Shown here: piece by piece, positions 1-8,599 of the stretch
How positions within the stretch are numbered: the stretch's first letter is position 1
Layout of the letters: each line of letters begins with the position of its first letter
NCBI GenBank assembly: GCA_025057055.1
Contig: JANWYF010000187.1
Location: 1 to 33,584, forward strand
Direction of reading: 5' to 3'
Length of the DNA: 33,584 nt
Source: Rhodovarius sp.
GTDB taxonomy: Bacteria; Pseudomonadota; Alphaproteobacteria; Acetobacterales; Acetobacteraceae
Notes under the pieces: model-generated
Seen by the model: only the letters and a program-made list of their open reading frames with translations
Told to the model about the DNA's origin: nothing
Databases searched by the model: none
Position numbers and translations under genes: made by a program

Positions 1-209
1 TCCCCGGACGGAGCGATAAGCGCAGGGCGTGCCCGCTCCCGGCCTTCGCGGCTGGGTGCACGCTGGTCAGCGCGGCTTCGCGGCGGCGGACTCCTCTTGC
101 CCTCCCCTCTGGCGCCAAGCGCGATGGGCCGCGGACAGTGCATCGCCAGCCCCGGGAGGCACCAAGCCGGGACCGCGCGGCGGGCCCCGGCCCGATCCCA
201 TCCCCCGGC

Positions 210-1163
210 TCACGGCGGCGGCGTCATCCCCGCCTGTTCGACGATGCGCCGATACTGATCCGGCCGGCGGTGCAGGGCGAAGTCAAACATCTTGCCAGGT
301 CCGCGCCCCTGCAGGCAGGCGGAGAAGTCGAGCTGCGCCGTGATCACCTCATCCTCGAGCGTCCTGGCCTCGGCCAGGATCATCCCGTTGGGGTCGACGA
401 TCACGCTGCCGCCGATCAGGCCCGCCCCGTCCTCCACCCCCGCCTTGGCCACCGCCACGGCGAAGGTCGCATTGAAATAGGCATTGGCCCGCACCGAGAG
501 GGTGGAGTGGAAGGTGCGGATCGCCGCATCCTCGGCATCGCCCCCGTTCGGGTCATAGGCGGCGGAGTTGTAGCCGATCAGCATCAGCTCGACGCCCTGC
601 AGCCCGTAGCAGCGCCAGGCCTCGGGCCAGCGGCGGTCGTTGCAGATCAGCATGCCGAGCACCGGCCGGCCCCAGGCCTGCGGGCCGCGGAAGGCGGGAA
701 AGCCGAGATCGCCCGGCTCGAAATAGCGTTTCTCGAGCTGCTGGAAGCGCTGGCCGGGGCGTGGTTCGAAGCTGCCCGGCAGATGCACCTTGCGGTATTT
801 GCCAAGCAGCGCGCCATCCGGCCCGACCGTGATCGCGGTGTTGAAGCGCCGCCCGTCTTCCGTCAGCTCGGCGAAGCCGAGGTAGAAGCCGATGCCGAGC
901 TCCCGCGCGCGGTCAAAGAGCGGCTGGGTGCCCGGCCCCGGCACCGCGCGCTCGAAATAGGCCTCCAGCTCCTCGCGGTCCTCGATCAGCCAGCGGGGGA
1001 AGAAGGTGGTCAGCGCGAGTTCGGGAAAGACGACGAGCTGCGCGCCGCGCGCGGCCGCCTGCTCCATCAGCGCGATCAGGCGGGCAAGCGTGCGGGAGCG
1101 CGGCTCGGCGCGCTGGGTCGGCCCCATCTGGGCGGCGGCGACGGTGAGCGGAGGTCTCGACAT
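210..1163 (-). CDS. N-carbamoyl-D-amino-acid hydrolase (nitrilase superfamily)
   Basis: 317 aa. Catalytic E/K/C contexts [35 protein letters not shown], plus [17 protein letters not shown] and TLEDEVITA, which strongly resemble Agrobacterium D-carbamoylase. Confidence 0.9.
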   Translation of the reverse strand: MSRPPLTVAAAQMGPTQRAEPRSRTLARLIALMEQAAARGAQLVVFPELALTTFFPRWLIEDREELEAYFERAVPGPGTQPLFDRARELGIGFYLGFAELTEDGRRFNTAITVGPDGALLGKYRKVHLPGSFEPRPGQRFQQLEKRYFEPGDLGFPAFRGPQAWGRPVLGMLICNDRRWPEAWRCYGLQGVELMLIGYNSAAYDPNGGDAEDAAIRTFHSTLSVRANAYFNATFAVAVAKAGVEDGAGLIGGSVIVDPNGMILAEARTLEDEVITAQLDFSACLQGRGPGKMFDFALHRRPDQYRRIVEQAGMTPPP

Positions 1164-1270
1164 GCGCGGAAGGCTACTGGCCAGGTGGCCGCACGCAAGC
1201 GCCCGCCTTGGCGGCCTCGCCCGGCGGGATTACAGCGCAGGAACAGAGAGCAGGAGCGAGGGAGGCCGCC

Positions 1271-2812
1271 ATGCAGTTCCACGAGGTCAAGGTCTATCCT
1301 TCCAAGGCGCTGCTGCCGCGCGAACAGCAGCTGGCCTGGAAGATCGCCGCCGTGGCGGCCGATCGCGTGCCGGTGCCCAAGGACGTGCAGGAGATGATCA
1401 TCAACCGGATCATCGACAATGCCGCCGTGGCGATCGCCGCGATCAACCGCCGCCCCGTGGTCTCGGCGCGCGGGATGGCGCTCGGCCACCGCAAGCGCCA
1501 GGGCGGGGCGACCGTCTTCGGCGTGCCGTCGGGCATCACCGTCAGCCCCGAATGGGCCGCCTGGGCCAACGGCACGGCGGTGCGCGAGCTTGACATGCAC
1601 GACACCTTCCTTGCCGCGGACTATTCCCACCCCGCCGACAATATCCCGCCTGTGCTCGCGGTCGCGCAGGCGATGGGCCGGTCGGGGCGGGATCTGATCC
1701 GCGGCATCGCCACCGCCTATGAGATCCATATCGACCTGGTGCGCGCGATCTGCCTGCATGAGCACAAGGTCGACCACATCGCCCATCTGGCCCCGGCGGC
1801 GGCAGCCGGCATCGGCACGCTGCTTAGCCTCCCGCAGGAGGTGATCTACCAGTCCGTGCAGCAGGCGCTGCACACCGCGATCACCTTCCGCCAGTCCCGC
1901 AAGGGGGAGATCAGCTCCTGGAAGGCCTATGCGCCGGCGCATGCCGGCAAGCTGGCGATCGAGGCGGTGGATCGCTGCATGCGCGGCGAGGGCGCCCCCT
2001 CACCGATCTATGAGGGGGAGGACAGCATCATCGCCTGGGTGCTGGCCGGGCGCACCCAGGCCGAGAAACACGGGCGGGCCAGCGTCTACGACCCCGTCTA
2101 CTACCGGGTGCCGCTGCCCGGCCCGGGCGAGCCCAAGCGCGCCATCATGGACAGCTACACCAAGGAGCACTCGGCCGAATACCAGTCCCAGGCGCTGATC
2201 GACCTGGCCTTTCGCATGCGCGAAAAGATCACGGACTTCGAGGCGATCGAGAAGATCGTGATCCACACCAGCCACCACACCCACTACGTGATCGGCACCG
2301 GGGCCAATGATCCGCAGAAGATGGACCCCAAGGCGAGCCGCGAGACGCTCGACCACTCGATCATGTACATCTTCGCCGTCGCCCTGCAGGACGGGCGCTG
2401 GCACCACATCGACAGCTACACGCCCGAACGCGCCTCCCGCCCCGATACGGTGCGGCTGTGGCACAAGATCGAGACGCGCGAGGATCCCGTCTGGACGGAG
2501 CGCTACCACTCCCAGGATCCGGAGACGCTCGCCTTCGGCGGGCGGGTCGAGATCCGCTTCAAGGACGGTTCGGTCCTGGTCGATGAGCTCGGCGTGGCCA
2601 ACGCTCACCCGCGCGGCGCCCGGCCCTTCGGGCGGGAGCAATACATCGCGAAGTTCCGCACCCTGACCGAGGGCATCATCACCGCCCGGGAGGCGGCGCG
2701 CTTCCTCGAGGCGGTGCAGGATCTGCCGCGGCTGCGGGCCGGGGAGCTCTCGGCGCTCAACATCGTCCTGCCGCGCGGGACGCTCGCCGTCGCCAAGCCC
2801 GGCATCTTCTGA
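1271..2812 (+). CDS. prpD: MmgE/PrpD family protein, 2-methylcitrate dehydratase
   Basis: ORF 1208-2812. Likely start ATG at 1271 ([26 protein letters not shown]) after GGAGG. MmgE/PrpD-like body ([33 protein letters not shown]) and directly followed by a citrate-synthase-family gene. Confidence 0.85.
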   Translation: MQFHEVKVYPSKALLPREQQLAWKIAAVAADRVPVPKDVQEMIINRIIDNAAVAIAAINRRPVVSARGMALGHRKRQGGATVFGVPSGITVSPEWAAWANGTAVRELDMHDTFLAADYSHPADNIPPVLAVAQAMGRSGRDLIRGIATAYEIHIDLVRAICLHEHKVDHIAHLAPAAAAGIGTLLSLPQEVIYQSVQQALHTAITFRQSRKGEISSWKAYAPAHAGKLAIEAVDRCMRGEGAPSPIYEGEDSIIAWVLAGRTQAEKHGRASVYDPVYYRVPLPGPGEPKRAIMDSYTKEHSAEYQSQALIDLAFRMREKITDFEAIEKIVIHTSHHTHYVIGTGANDPQKMDPKASRETLDHSIMYIFAVALQDGRWHHIDSYTPERASRPDTVRLWHKIETREDPVWTERYHSQDPETLAFGGRVEIRFKDGSVLVDELGVANAHPRGARPFGREQYIAKFRTLTEGIITAREAARFLEAVQDLPRLRAGELSALNIVLPRGTLAVAKPGIF

Positions 2813-2846
2813 ACAGGACGGGCAGAGAGGGAGAGGAGGGGCCAGC

Positions 2847-4001
2847 ATGAACGATCAGCCTGAGGCCAAGAACGGACAGCCCGAGGTCAAGAAGGGGCTG
2901 GTCGGGGTCTATGCCGACTTCAGCGCCATCTCGAAGGTGATGCCGGAGACCAACAGCCTGACCTACCGCGGCTATCCGGTGCAGGAGCTGTGCGAGGAGG
3001 CGAGCTTCGAAGAGGTGGCCTGGCTGCTGTGGAACGGGGAGCTGCCGACGGCGGCCGAGCGCGCGGCCTTCGCCGCCGAGGAGCGGGCCAACCGTGCCCT
3101 CTCCCCGGCCCTGATGTCGGTGCTGCGGGCCTTCCCGCGCGATGCGCACCCGATGGATGCGATCCGCACTGCCGTCTCCTTCATGGGGATGGAGGACCCC
3201 GAGACGGCCGACATCTCGGATGCGGCGCAGCGGCGCAAGGCGCTGCGCATCTTCGCCAAGGCCCCGGTGGCGGTGGCGGCGGCGCATCGCCTCTCCAAGG
3301 GGCTGGAGCCGATCCCGCCCGACCCCTCCCTGCCCTGGTGCGAGAACTTCTTCCACATGGTCTTCGGCCGGGTACCGCAGCCCGAGGTGATCAAGGCCTT
3401 CGACGTCTCGATGATCCTCTATGCGGAGCATACCTTCAACGCCTCCACCTTCGCCGCCCGGACGGTCGCCTCCACGCTGGCGGACATCCACGCCGCGGTG
3501 GTGGCGGGCATCGCCGCCCTCAAGGGGCCGCTGCACGGCGGGGCCAACGAGGCGGTGATGCGCATGCTGCTCGAGATCCCCTCGCCCGCCGAGGCGGAGG
3601 CCTGGCTGCGCAAGCGCTTCGACCACAAGGCGCTGGTCATGGGCTTCGGCCACCGGGTCTACAAGAAGGGCGACTCCCGCGTGCCGACCATGACGAAATA
3701 CGCGGAGCTGATGGCCGAGGTGGTGGGCGATAAGCGCTGGATGGAGACCTCGGCCGTGCTGGCGCGCATCATGCTGGAGGAAAAGGGCATCCACCCCAAC
3801 CTCGATTTCCCGGCCGGCCCTGCCTACTACCTGATGGGCTTCGACATCCCGCTGTTCACCCCGATCTTCGTCTGCTCGCGCATCACGGGCTGGACGGCGC
3901 ATGTGCTCGAACAGCTGCAGGACAACCGGCTGATTCGGCCGCTGTCGCTCTACAACGGCGTGCCGGAGCGGCGGGTGCCGCCGCGCAGCGCGCGCGGCTG
4001 A
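2847..4001 (+). CDS. prpC: 2-methylcitrate synthase / citrate synthase family
   Basis: 384 aa. NSLTYRGYPVQELCE, GPLHGGANEAVMRMLLEI, MGFGHRVYKKGDSRVP and SRITGWTAHVLEQ are citrate-synthase family motifs. Located 35 bp after prpD. Confidence 0.85.
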   Translation: MNDQPEAKNGQPEVKKGLVGVYADFSAISKVMPETNSLTYRGYPVQELCEEASFEEVAWLLWNGELPTAAERAAFAAEERANRALSPALMSVLRAFPRDAHPMDAIRTAVSFMGMEDPETADISDAAQRRKALRIFAKAPVAVAAAHRLSKGLEPIPPDPSLPWCENFFHMVFGRVPQPEVIKAFDVSMILYAEHTFNASTFAARTVASTLADIHAAVVAGIAALKGPLHGGANEAVMRMLLEIPSPAEAEAWLRKRFDHKALVMGFGHRVYKKGDSRVPTMTKYAELMAEVVGDKRWMETSAVLARIMLEEKGIHPNLDFPAGPAYYLMGFDIPLFTPIFVCSRITGWTAHVLEQLQDNRLIRPLSLYNGVPERRVPPRSARG

Positions 4002-4067
4002 GAGAGCAGTCGGCAGGCGCCGCTGCGCTGCGTTCGGCAAAAATGCGCGCCGGCGATGTGAAAGTGT

Positions 4068-4096
4068 TTGACAGCGCGGTTGCTCATTCAGATAGC
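4068..4096 (+). promoter_or_regulatory. Candidate sigma70-type promoter upstream of the H1-like gene
   Basis: Perfect TTGACA (4068-4073), 17-nt spacer, then GATAGC (4091-4096, 3/6 match to TATAAT) in a locally less GC-rich stretch. Confidence 0.35.
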
Positions 4097-4401
4097 GTGA
4101 CGTCGCGCGCGTTGTTGACGTGCGATTCGCAGCATCGCGGATCGGACCTCACGCCAGCGGCGCGCTGCGGAGAGGACGCTGAGGAATGTCGGGGGCGGCC
4201 GGCGATGATGCCGGAACCGGTGCAGCGCAGGGGCCGAGAGAAGGAGAGGGCGGAGTGCAAGAGCGCTCCCTCCGCCCGGCGCTGCGGCGGCGTGGCAACA
4301 GCAGCGCCACGCCGGCTCCGCGAGGCAGCAGACGCATCACGCTGCACCACGGCGCCCGCCGCATCCCGCTCTGCCCGCCATCGTCTGAGGAGAAACCGAC
4401 A

Positions 4402-4932
4402 GTGACCGACACCACCGAGACTGCACCGCGCGCCCTGGCCATGGCGATGGCCGGCGCCAAGCGCACCGCCAAGCCCGCGACCGCCCGTTCGCGCGCTGCG
4501 GCCAAGCCGGCGGCGAAGAAGGCTGCCGCCCCGAAGAAGGCCGCCGCCGCCAAGAAGCCGGCCGCGCGGAAGACCGCCACCGCCAAGAAGCCCGCGGCGA
4601 AGAAGACCGCCACGGCGAAGAAGGCCGCCGCCCCGAAGAAGGCCGCTGCCCGCAAGCCGGCGGCGAAGAAGGCTGCCGCCCCGAAGAAGGCCGCCGCCGC
4701 CAAGAAGCCGGCCGCGCGGAAGACCGCCGCCGCCAAGAAGCCCGCGGCGAAGAAGGCCGCCGCCCCGAAGAAGGCCGCCGCCGCGCCCAAGCCCAGCAGC
4801 TCGCGCTCCGAGGCGGCGAAGAAGGCTGCTGCGACCCGTGCCGCCAAGCGCGCCGCCGCCGCCGCTGCTGCTGCCGCGACCCCGGCGGGCGAGGCGACGA
4901 GCCCCGCCGGCGAGACGCCGACCAACAGCTGA
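4402..4932 (+). CDS. Ala/Lys/Pro-rich histone H1-like (AlgP-type) DNA-binding protein
   Basis: ORF track gives 4186-4932. Low-complexity KKAAAPKKAAAAKKPAARKTA repeats. GTG at 4402 (MTDTTETAPRALAMAM) is preceded by GAGGAG and fits better than the ATG at 4186. Confidence 0.75.
   Translation: MTDTTETAPRALAMAMAGAKRTAKPATARSRAAAKPAAKKAAAPKKAAAAKKPAARKTATAKKPAAKKTATAKKAAAPKKAAARKPAAKKAAAPKKAAAAKKPAARKTAAAKKPAAKKAAAPKKAAAAPKPSSSRSEAAKKAAATRAAKRAAAAAAAAATPAGEATSPAGETPTNS
4504..4760 (+). repeat. Direct repeat of about 100 bp at 150-bp offset inside the H1-like gene
   Basis: aagccggcggcgaagaaggctgccgccccgaagaaggcc... begins at 4504 and again at 4654. By eye the copies match over about 100 nt with one A/G difference, then diverge by an 18-nt indel. 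Confidence 0.85.
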
Positions 4933-4954
4933 CTGCCGCGCGCCAGGCATCCGC

Positions 4955-4990
4955 AGGGCGCCGTCCGGTGACGGGCGGCGCCCTTGCTCT
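4955..4990. terminator. Intrinsic-type terminator hairpin between convergent genes
   Basis: AGGGCGCCGTCC-GGTGAC-GGGCGGCGCCCT: 12-bp stem (one G.T pair), 6-nt loop, followed by TTGCTCTT. Lies between the H1-like stop (4932) and the otnC stop (5013). Confidence 0.7.
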
Positions 4991-5012
4991 TGGCGCTGGT
5001 CCCCGCGTTGCC

Positions 5013-5663
5013 TCAGCCGAAGGTGGCGATCAACTCTTCCACCTGGGCGGGGGTCAGGCAGCGCGCCCCCTGCCCGCGCAGCAGCAAGGCAAGCCGTGCC
5101 GCCTCCTCCAGCTCCTCGGCCGCCGCCACCGCATCGGTCAGCGTCGCTCCGCTGACCAGCGGCCCGTGGTTGGCAAGCAGCATCGCGCGCGCCGTCTGCG
5201 CTGCGGCGAAGATCGCAGGCTCCATCGCCGGATCGCCCGGCCGCCAATAGGGCAGCACCGGCAGGCGGGGTCCGATGCGCATCACGAAATAGGGTGTCAG
5301 CGGCGGGATCGGCGCCGTCTCTCCCACCGCAGCCAGGCAGGCGATGGCCGTGGCGTAGGTGCTGTGCAGATGCACCACCGCCCCCGCGGCTGGCCGGGCG
5401 GTCAGCACGGCGCGGTGCATGAACACTTCCTTCGACGGAGGATCCCCCGCCACATGCCGCCACTGCCGGTCGAGCTTCGACAGCCTGGCCGGATCCAGCC
5501 GGCCGAGGGAGCTGTTGGTCGGCGTGATCAGGTAGCCGTCGGCCAGCCGGACCGAGATATTGCCCGCGGTGCCCACCGAGAAGCCGCGCGCAAACAGGCT
5601 GGCCGCGAGCTCGACCAGCAGGGCGCGCGCTTCCTTCTCCGCCTCGAGCATCGGTTCAGACAT
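5013..5663 (-). CDS. otnC: 3-oxo-tetronate 4-phosphate decarboxylase (class II aldolase family)
   Basis: MSEPMLEAEKEARALLVELAASLFARGFSVGTAGNISVRLADGYLITPTNSSLG; metal-site HLHST and NHGPLV motifs. Overlaps otnK by 8 bp. Confidence 0.85.
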   Translation of the reverse strand: MSEPMLEAEKEARALLVELAASLFARGFSVGTAGNISVRLADGYLITPTNSSLGRLDPARLSKLDRQWRHVAGDPPSKEVFMHRAVLTARPAAGAVVHLHSTYATAIACLAAVGETAPIPPLTPYFVMRIGPRLPVLPYWRPGDPAMEPAIFAAAQTARAMLLANHGPLVSGATLTDAVAAAEELEEAARLALLLRGQGARCLTPAQVEELIATFG

Positions 5664-6912
5664 GGCGGAAGGCCCGGACGAAGAAGTCGGGCGCGCCGAA
5701 ATTCCCGCTCTTGAGCGCCAGATGGAGCGGCGGCTCCGCCTCCTCGGCGAAGGTCCAGGGCACGCCGGGGTCGATCTCGGCCCCGATGCGCAGCGACCGA
5801 ATGCCAAGCCGCTGCAGCACGGCGCCCGAGGTCTCGCCCCCCGCCACCACCAGCCGGCGCACGCCGCGCGCGATCAGCCCCTCGGCGATCATGGCGAGCG
5901 CCTGCTCGAGCAGCGTTCCGGCAGCCTCCCGCCCCAGGCGCTGCTGCAGGGCGGCCACGCGGTCGGGCGGGGCGGAGGCCGCGATGAGCACCGGTGTGGG
6001 CCCGAGCCGCGGTCCGGCCCAGGCGAGCGCCTCCGCGGCCAGCGCTGCGGCGTCGGGGGTGGCGAGGGGATCGAGCTCGAGGCAGGGCATGGCAGTGCGG
6101 GCATGCGCGATCTGTCCCAGCGTGGCGCGCGAGCAGCTGCCGGCCAGCACCGCGGCATGACCCGCAGCCGGCGGCAGCGCCGCGGCATCGCGGCGGGGGG
6201 GCAGCAGCCCGGCGCGGCGGAAGTTCTCCGGCAAGCCCAGCGCGATGCCACTGCCCCCGACCAGCAGCGCTGCATCCGCCGCTGCCTCCCCCAGCGCGCG
6301 CAGATGGGCATCGGTCAGCGCATCGACCACCGCATAGCGCCGCCCCGCTGCGCGCAACTCCTCGAGCGCGGCGCGGATCGCCCTGGGCCCGCCCTCGACG
6401 GTGGGGAAGGGCACGAGGCCGACCGAACCCGTGGTCTGCGCCCCCAGCAGCCGCGGCAGATGGGCATCGCGCATCGGCGTCAGCGGATGGTTCTCCATCC
6501 CGCTCTCGTTGAGCAGGGCGCTGCCGACGAAGAGATAGCCTTGATAGACGGTGCGGCCATTGGCGGGAAAAGCCGGGCAGACGGGCGCCAGCCCGGCGCC
6601 GAGGCGGGCGAGCAGCGCATCCGCCACCGGCCCGATATTGCCCTCAGGCGTGCTGTCGAAGGTCGAGCAGATCTTGAAGAGGATCTGCCGCGCCCCGTGG
6701 GCGAGGAGGCGCTCCAGCGCGGCGAGGGATTCAGCGACCGCCTGGGCGACCGGCGCGGTGCGGGACTTGAGGGCGACGACCACCGCATCGGCCTCGGGCA
6801 GAGGGCCCGCGCCGGGGCCGATCACCTGCACCGTGCGCATCCCCTCGCGCACCAGGGTGGAGGCCAGATCGGTGGCCCCCGTCATGTCGTCGGCGATGGC
6901 ACCGAGCAGCAT
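5656..6912 (-). CDS. otnK: 3-oxo-tetronate kinase (DUF1537 / four-carbon acid sugar kinase family)
   Basis: MLLGAIADDMTGATDLASTLVREGMRT N-terminus, FKICSTFDSTPEGNIGPVADAL, VVAGGETSGAVLQRLG. Adjacent to otnC. Confidence 0.9.
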   Translation of the reverse strand: MLLGAIADDMTGATDLASTLVREGMRTVQVIGPGAGPLPEADAVVVALKSRTAPVAQAVAESLAALERLLAHGARQILFKICSTFDSTPEGNIGPVADALLARLGAGLAPVCPAFPANGRTVYQGYLFVGSALLNESGMENHPLTPMRDAHLPRLLGAQTTGSVGLVPFPTVEGGPRAIRAALEELRAAGRRYAVVDALTDAHLRALGEAAADAALLVGGSGIALGLPENFRRAGLLPPRRDAAALPPAAGHAAVLAGSCSRATLGQIAHARTAMPCLELDPLATPDAAALAAEALAWAGPRLGPTPVLIAASAPPDRVAALQQRLGREAAGTLLEQALAMIAEGLIARGVRRLVVAGGETSGAVLQRLGIRSLRIGAEIDPGVPWTFAEEAEPPLHLALKSGNFGAPDFFVRAFRHV

Positions 6913-6919
6913 CCGCGCC

Positions 6920-7168
6920 TCAACCCTTGAGATAGGGCTCGACCCGGCCGCGCAGCAGCTGCGTCATGGGCCGGCCGCGGCGATCGAGCGTCTTGCCCAG
7001 GCTCACGCGCACCCAGCCTTCGCTGATGCAGTATTCGACGACGTTGGTCTTTTCCTGCCCGTTGAAGCGGATACCGACCCCGCGGGCCAGCAGCGCCGCA
7101 TTGTAGAAGGGGCTGTCAGGATCGGCGGAGAGGCGGTCGGGCAGGGGGAGGGCTTCGCTCATGCTCAC
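6920..7168 (-). CDS. DUF3297 family protein
   Basis: 82 aa: LPDRLSADPDSPFYNAALLARGVGIRFNGQEKTNVVEYCISEGWVRVSLGKTLDRRGRPM. GTG start overlaps the upstream stop (GTGA); ATG at 7162 is an alternative start. Confidence 0.8.
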   Translation of the reverse strand: MSMSEALPLPDRLSADPDSPFYNAALLARGVGIRFNGQEKTNVVEYCISEGWVRVSLGKTLDRRGRPMTQLLRGRVEPYLKG

Positions 7169-8139
7169 TGGTCGGCGCGGATGTCGAAGCGGCGGATCAG
7201 CGCGCCCCAGCGCGCGGCCTCGGCCGCGATGTGGGCGCGGAACTGCTCAGGGCCGAGGTAGTGGATGGAAAAGCCGGCCGCCTCCAGCCGCTCGCGCACC
7301 GCCGGGGCGGCGAGGGCGCGCCGCGTCTCCTCGGAGAGGCGGCGGATGCGTTCGGCCGGCATGCTGGCCGGGCCGATCAGCCCGACCCAGGCGTGGCTGA
7401 CGGCATCGGGAAAGCCGGCCTCGACCAGGGTGGGCACCTCGGGCAGCTGGGGCAGGCGCTGTTCGGAGGTGACGGCCAGGGCACGCACCTGTCCCTCTCG
7501 GATCTGGGGCAGGATGCCGGCCAGCACCAGCACCATCGCCTGGATGCGCCCGGCCACCAGATCCACCACGGCCTGCGGAAAGCCGCGATAGGGGATGTGT
7601 TCGGCGCTGGTGCCGGTCAGATGCAGCAGCTCCACCATCGCCAGATGCCCCCCCGACCCCGCTCCGACCGAACCGTAGGAGAGGCGGCCCGGCTCCGCGC
7701 GCAGATGGGCGATGAAGCCCGCCAGGTCGCGCGCGGGAAGGGAGGGGTGGACGACCAGCACCTGCGCGGTGCGGGCCAGCAGTGCGATCGGCGCGATGTC
7801 GCGCGCGGGATCATAGGGCAGGTTGGGAAAGAGGAAGGGCGCGGTGGCCAGCGGCCCGTTGATCGAGACGCCGATGGTATGCCCATCCGTGGCCTTGGCG
7901 ATCAGGTCGGTGCCGATATTGCCGCCGGCCCCGGCGCGGTTTTCGACCACGAAGGGCTGGCCGAACACCTCCTGGAAATGCGGCAGCAGCACCCGCGCCG
8001 CGAGATCGGGCGTCGAGCCGCCGGGGAAGGGGACGATGACGCGCACCGCCCGCTCGGGCCAGGATGACTGGGCCCGCGCGCAGGGCGCGGCGGCCAACAG
8101 GGCAGGCGGCAGGGCAAGCAGGCGGCGGCGGCTTTCCAT
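7165..8139 (-). CDS. Bug/TctC-type periplasmic solute-binding protein
   Basis: ORF 7165-8187. Start MESRRRLLALPPALLAAAPCARA gives a signal peptide. VRVIVPFPGGSTPDLAARVL, FVVENRAGAGGNIGTDLIAKA and IPYRGFPQAVVDLVAGRI are Bug-family motifs. Confidence 0.9.
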   Translation of the reverse strand: MESRRRLLALPPALLAAAPCARAQSSWPERAVRVIVPFPGGSTPDLAARVLLPHFQEVFGQPFVVENRAGAGGNIGTDLIAKATDGHTIGVSINGPLATAPFLFPNLPYDPARDIAPIALLARTAQVLVVHPSLPARDLAGFIAHLRAEPGRLSYGSVGAGSGGHLAMVELLHLTGTSAEHIPYRGFPQAVVDLVAGRIQAMVLVLAGILPQIREGQVRALAVTSEQRLPQLPEVPTLVEAGFPDAVSHAWVGLIGPASMPAERIRRLSEETRRALAAPAVRERLEAAGFSIHYLGPEQFRAHIAAEAARWGALIRRFDIRADQ

Positions 8140-8214
8140 GGCGAGAGTTCCGTGCATCCCGCCGCGGCATAGAGCAGATCGCCGCATCCGGGAAATGGGG
8201 CCTGGGCAGGGGGG

Positions 8215-8559
8215 TCAGCGCAGCTCGAGGATCCGCCAAGAGGTCTCCTCTCCCTCAGGGCCGATGGTGCGCAGCAGCGCCCCGGGCCGCAGCGGCCCGG
8301 CCGGGAAGAGAATGTTCTGCCGCGGCGAATCCTCGGCCGCCTCTCCGGGGCCGGCGAGCTGGAGGTGCCAGCCGGCCACCGGATCGTGCAGCAGCTCCCC
8401 CTCGCGGATGCTGCCGCAGGCTTCGCTGATGCGGGCGGGCCAGCCGGCATCCCGCGCGCGCCAGGCGGCAAGGTCGGGCTCCCCCGCGCTGTCGGTGACG
8501 AGGGCAAGGGCCAGCGAACGTCCGGAATGTGCGGTATCGACCGCGAGCAGATGAAGCAT
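8215..8559 (-). CDS. Hypothetical protein (114 aa)
   Basis: Open frame with ATG, co-oriented between the dihydroorotase and SBP genes, non-skewed amino-acid composition (AVDTAHSGRSLALALVTD...). No family recognised. Confidence 0.5.
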   Translation of the reverse strand: MLHLLAVDTAHSGRSLALALVTDSAGEPDLAAWRARDAGWPARISEACGSIREGELLHDPVAGWHLQLAGPGEAAEDSPRQNILFPAGPLRPGALLRTIGPEGEETSWRILELR

Positions 8560-8599
8560 GGAGAAGAGCCTACAGCATCTCCGCCGCGGCGGCTCTCCC

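Noticed and set aside
181-194. CGGGCC-CC-GGCCCG palindrome downstream of the D-carbamoylase gene as a terminator
   Set aside because: Very short loop, no T tract on either side, and such GC palindromes are expected at this composition.
755-780. GGTTCGAA string as a possible tRNA T-loop
   Set aside because: Lies inside the well-supported D-carbamoylase gene; no cloverleaf or acceptor stem around it.
4084-5463. 459-aa minus-strand ORF with GGGLLRGGGLLRRGLLGGGG repeats (and 258-aa ORF 4149-4925)
   Set aside because: Antisense shadow of the Ala/Lys-rich H1-like coding repeats; stop codons are rare in GC-rich antisense frames. It also runs through the terminator and into otnC.
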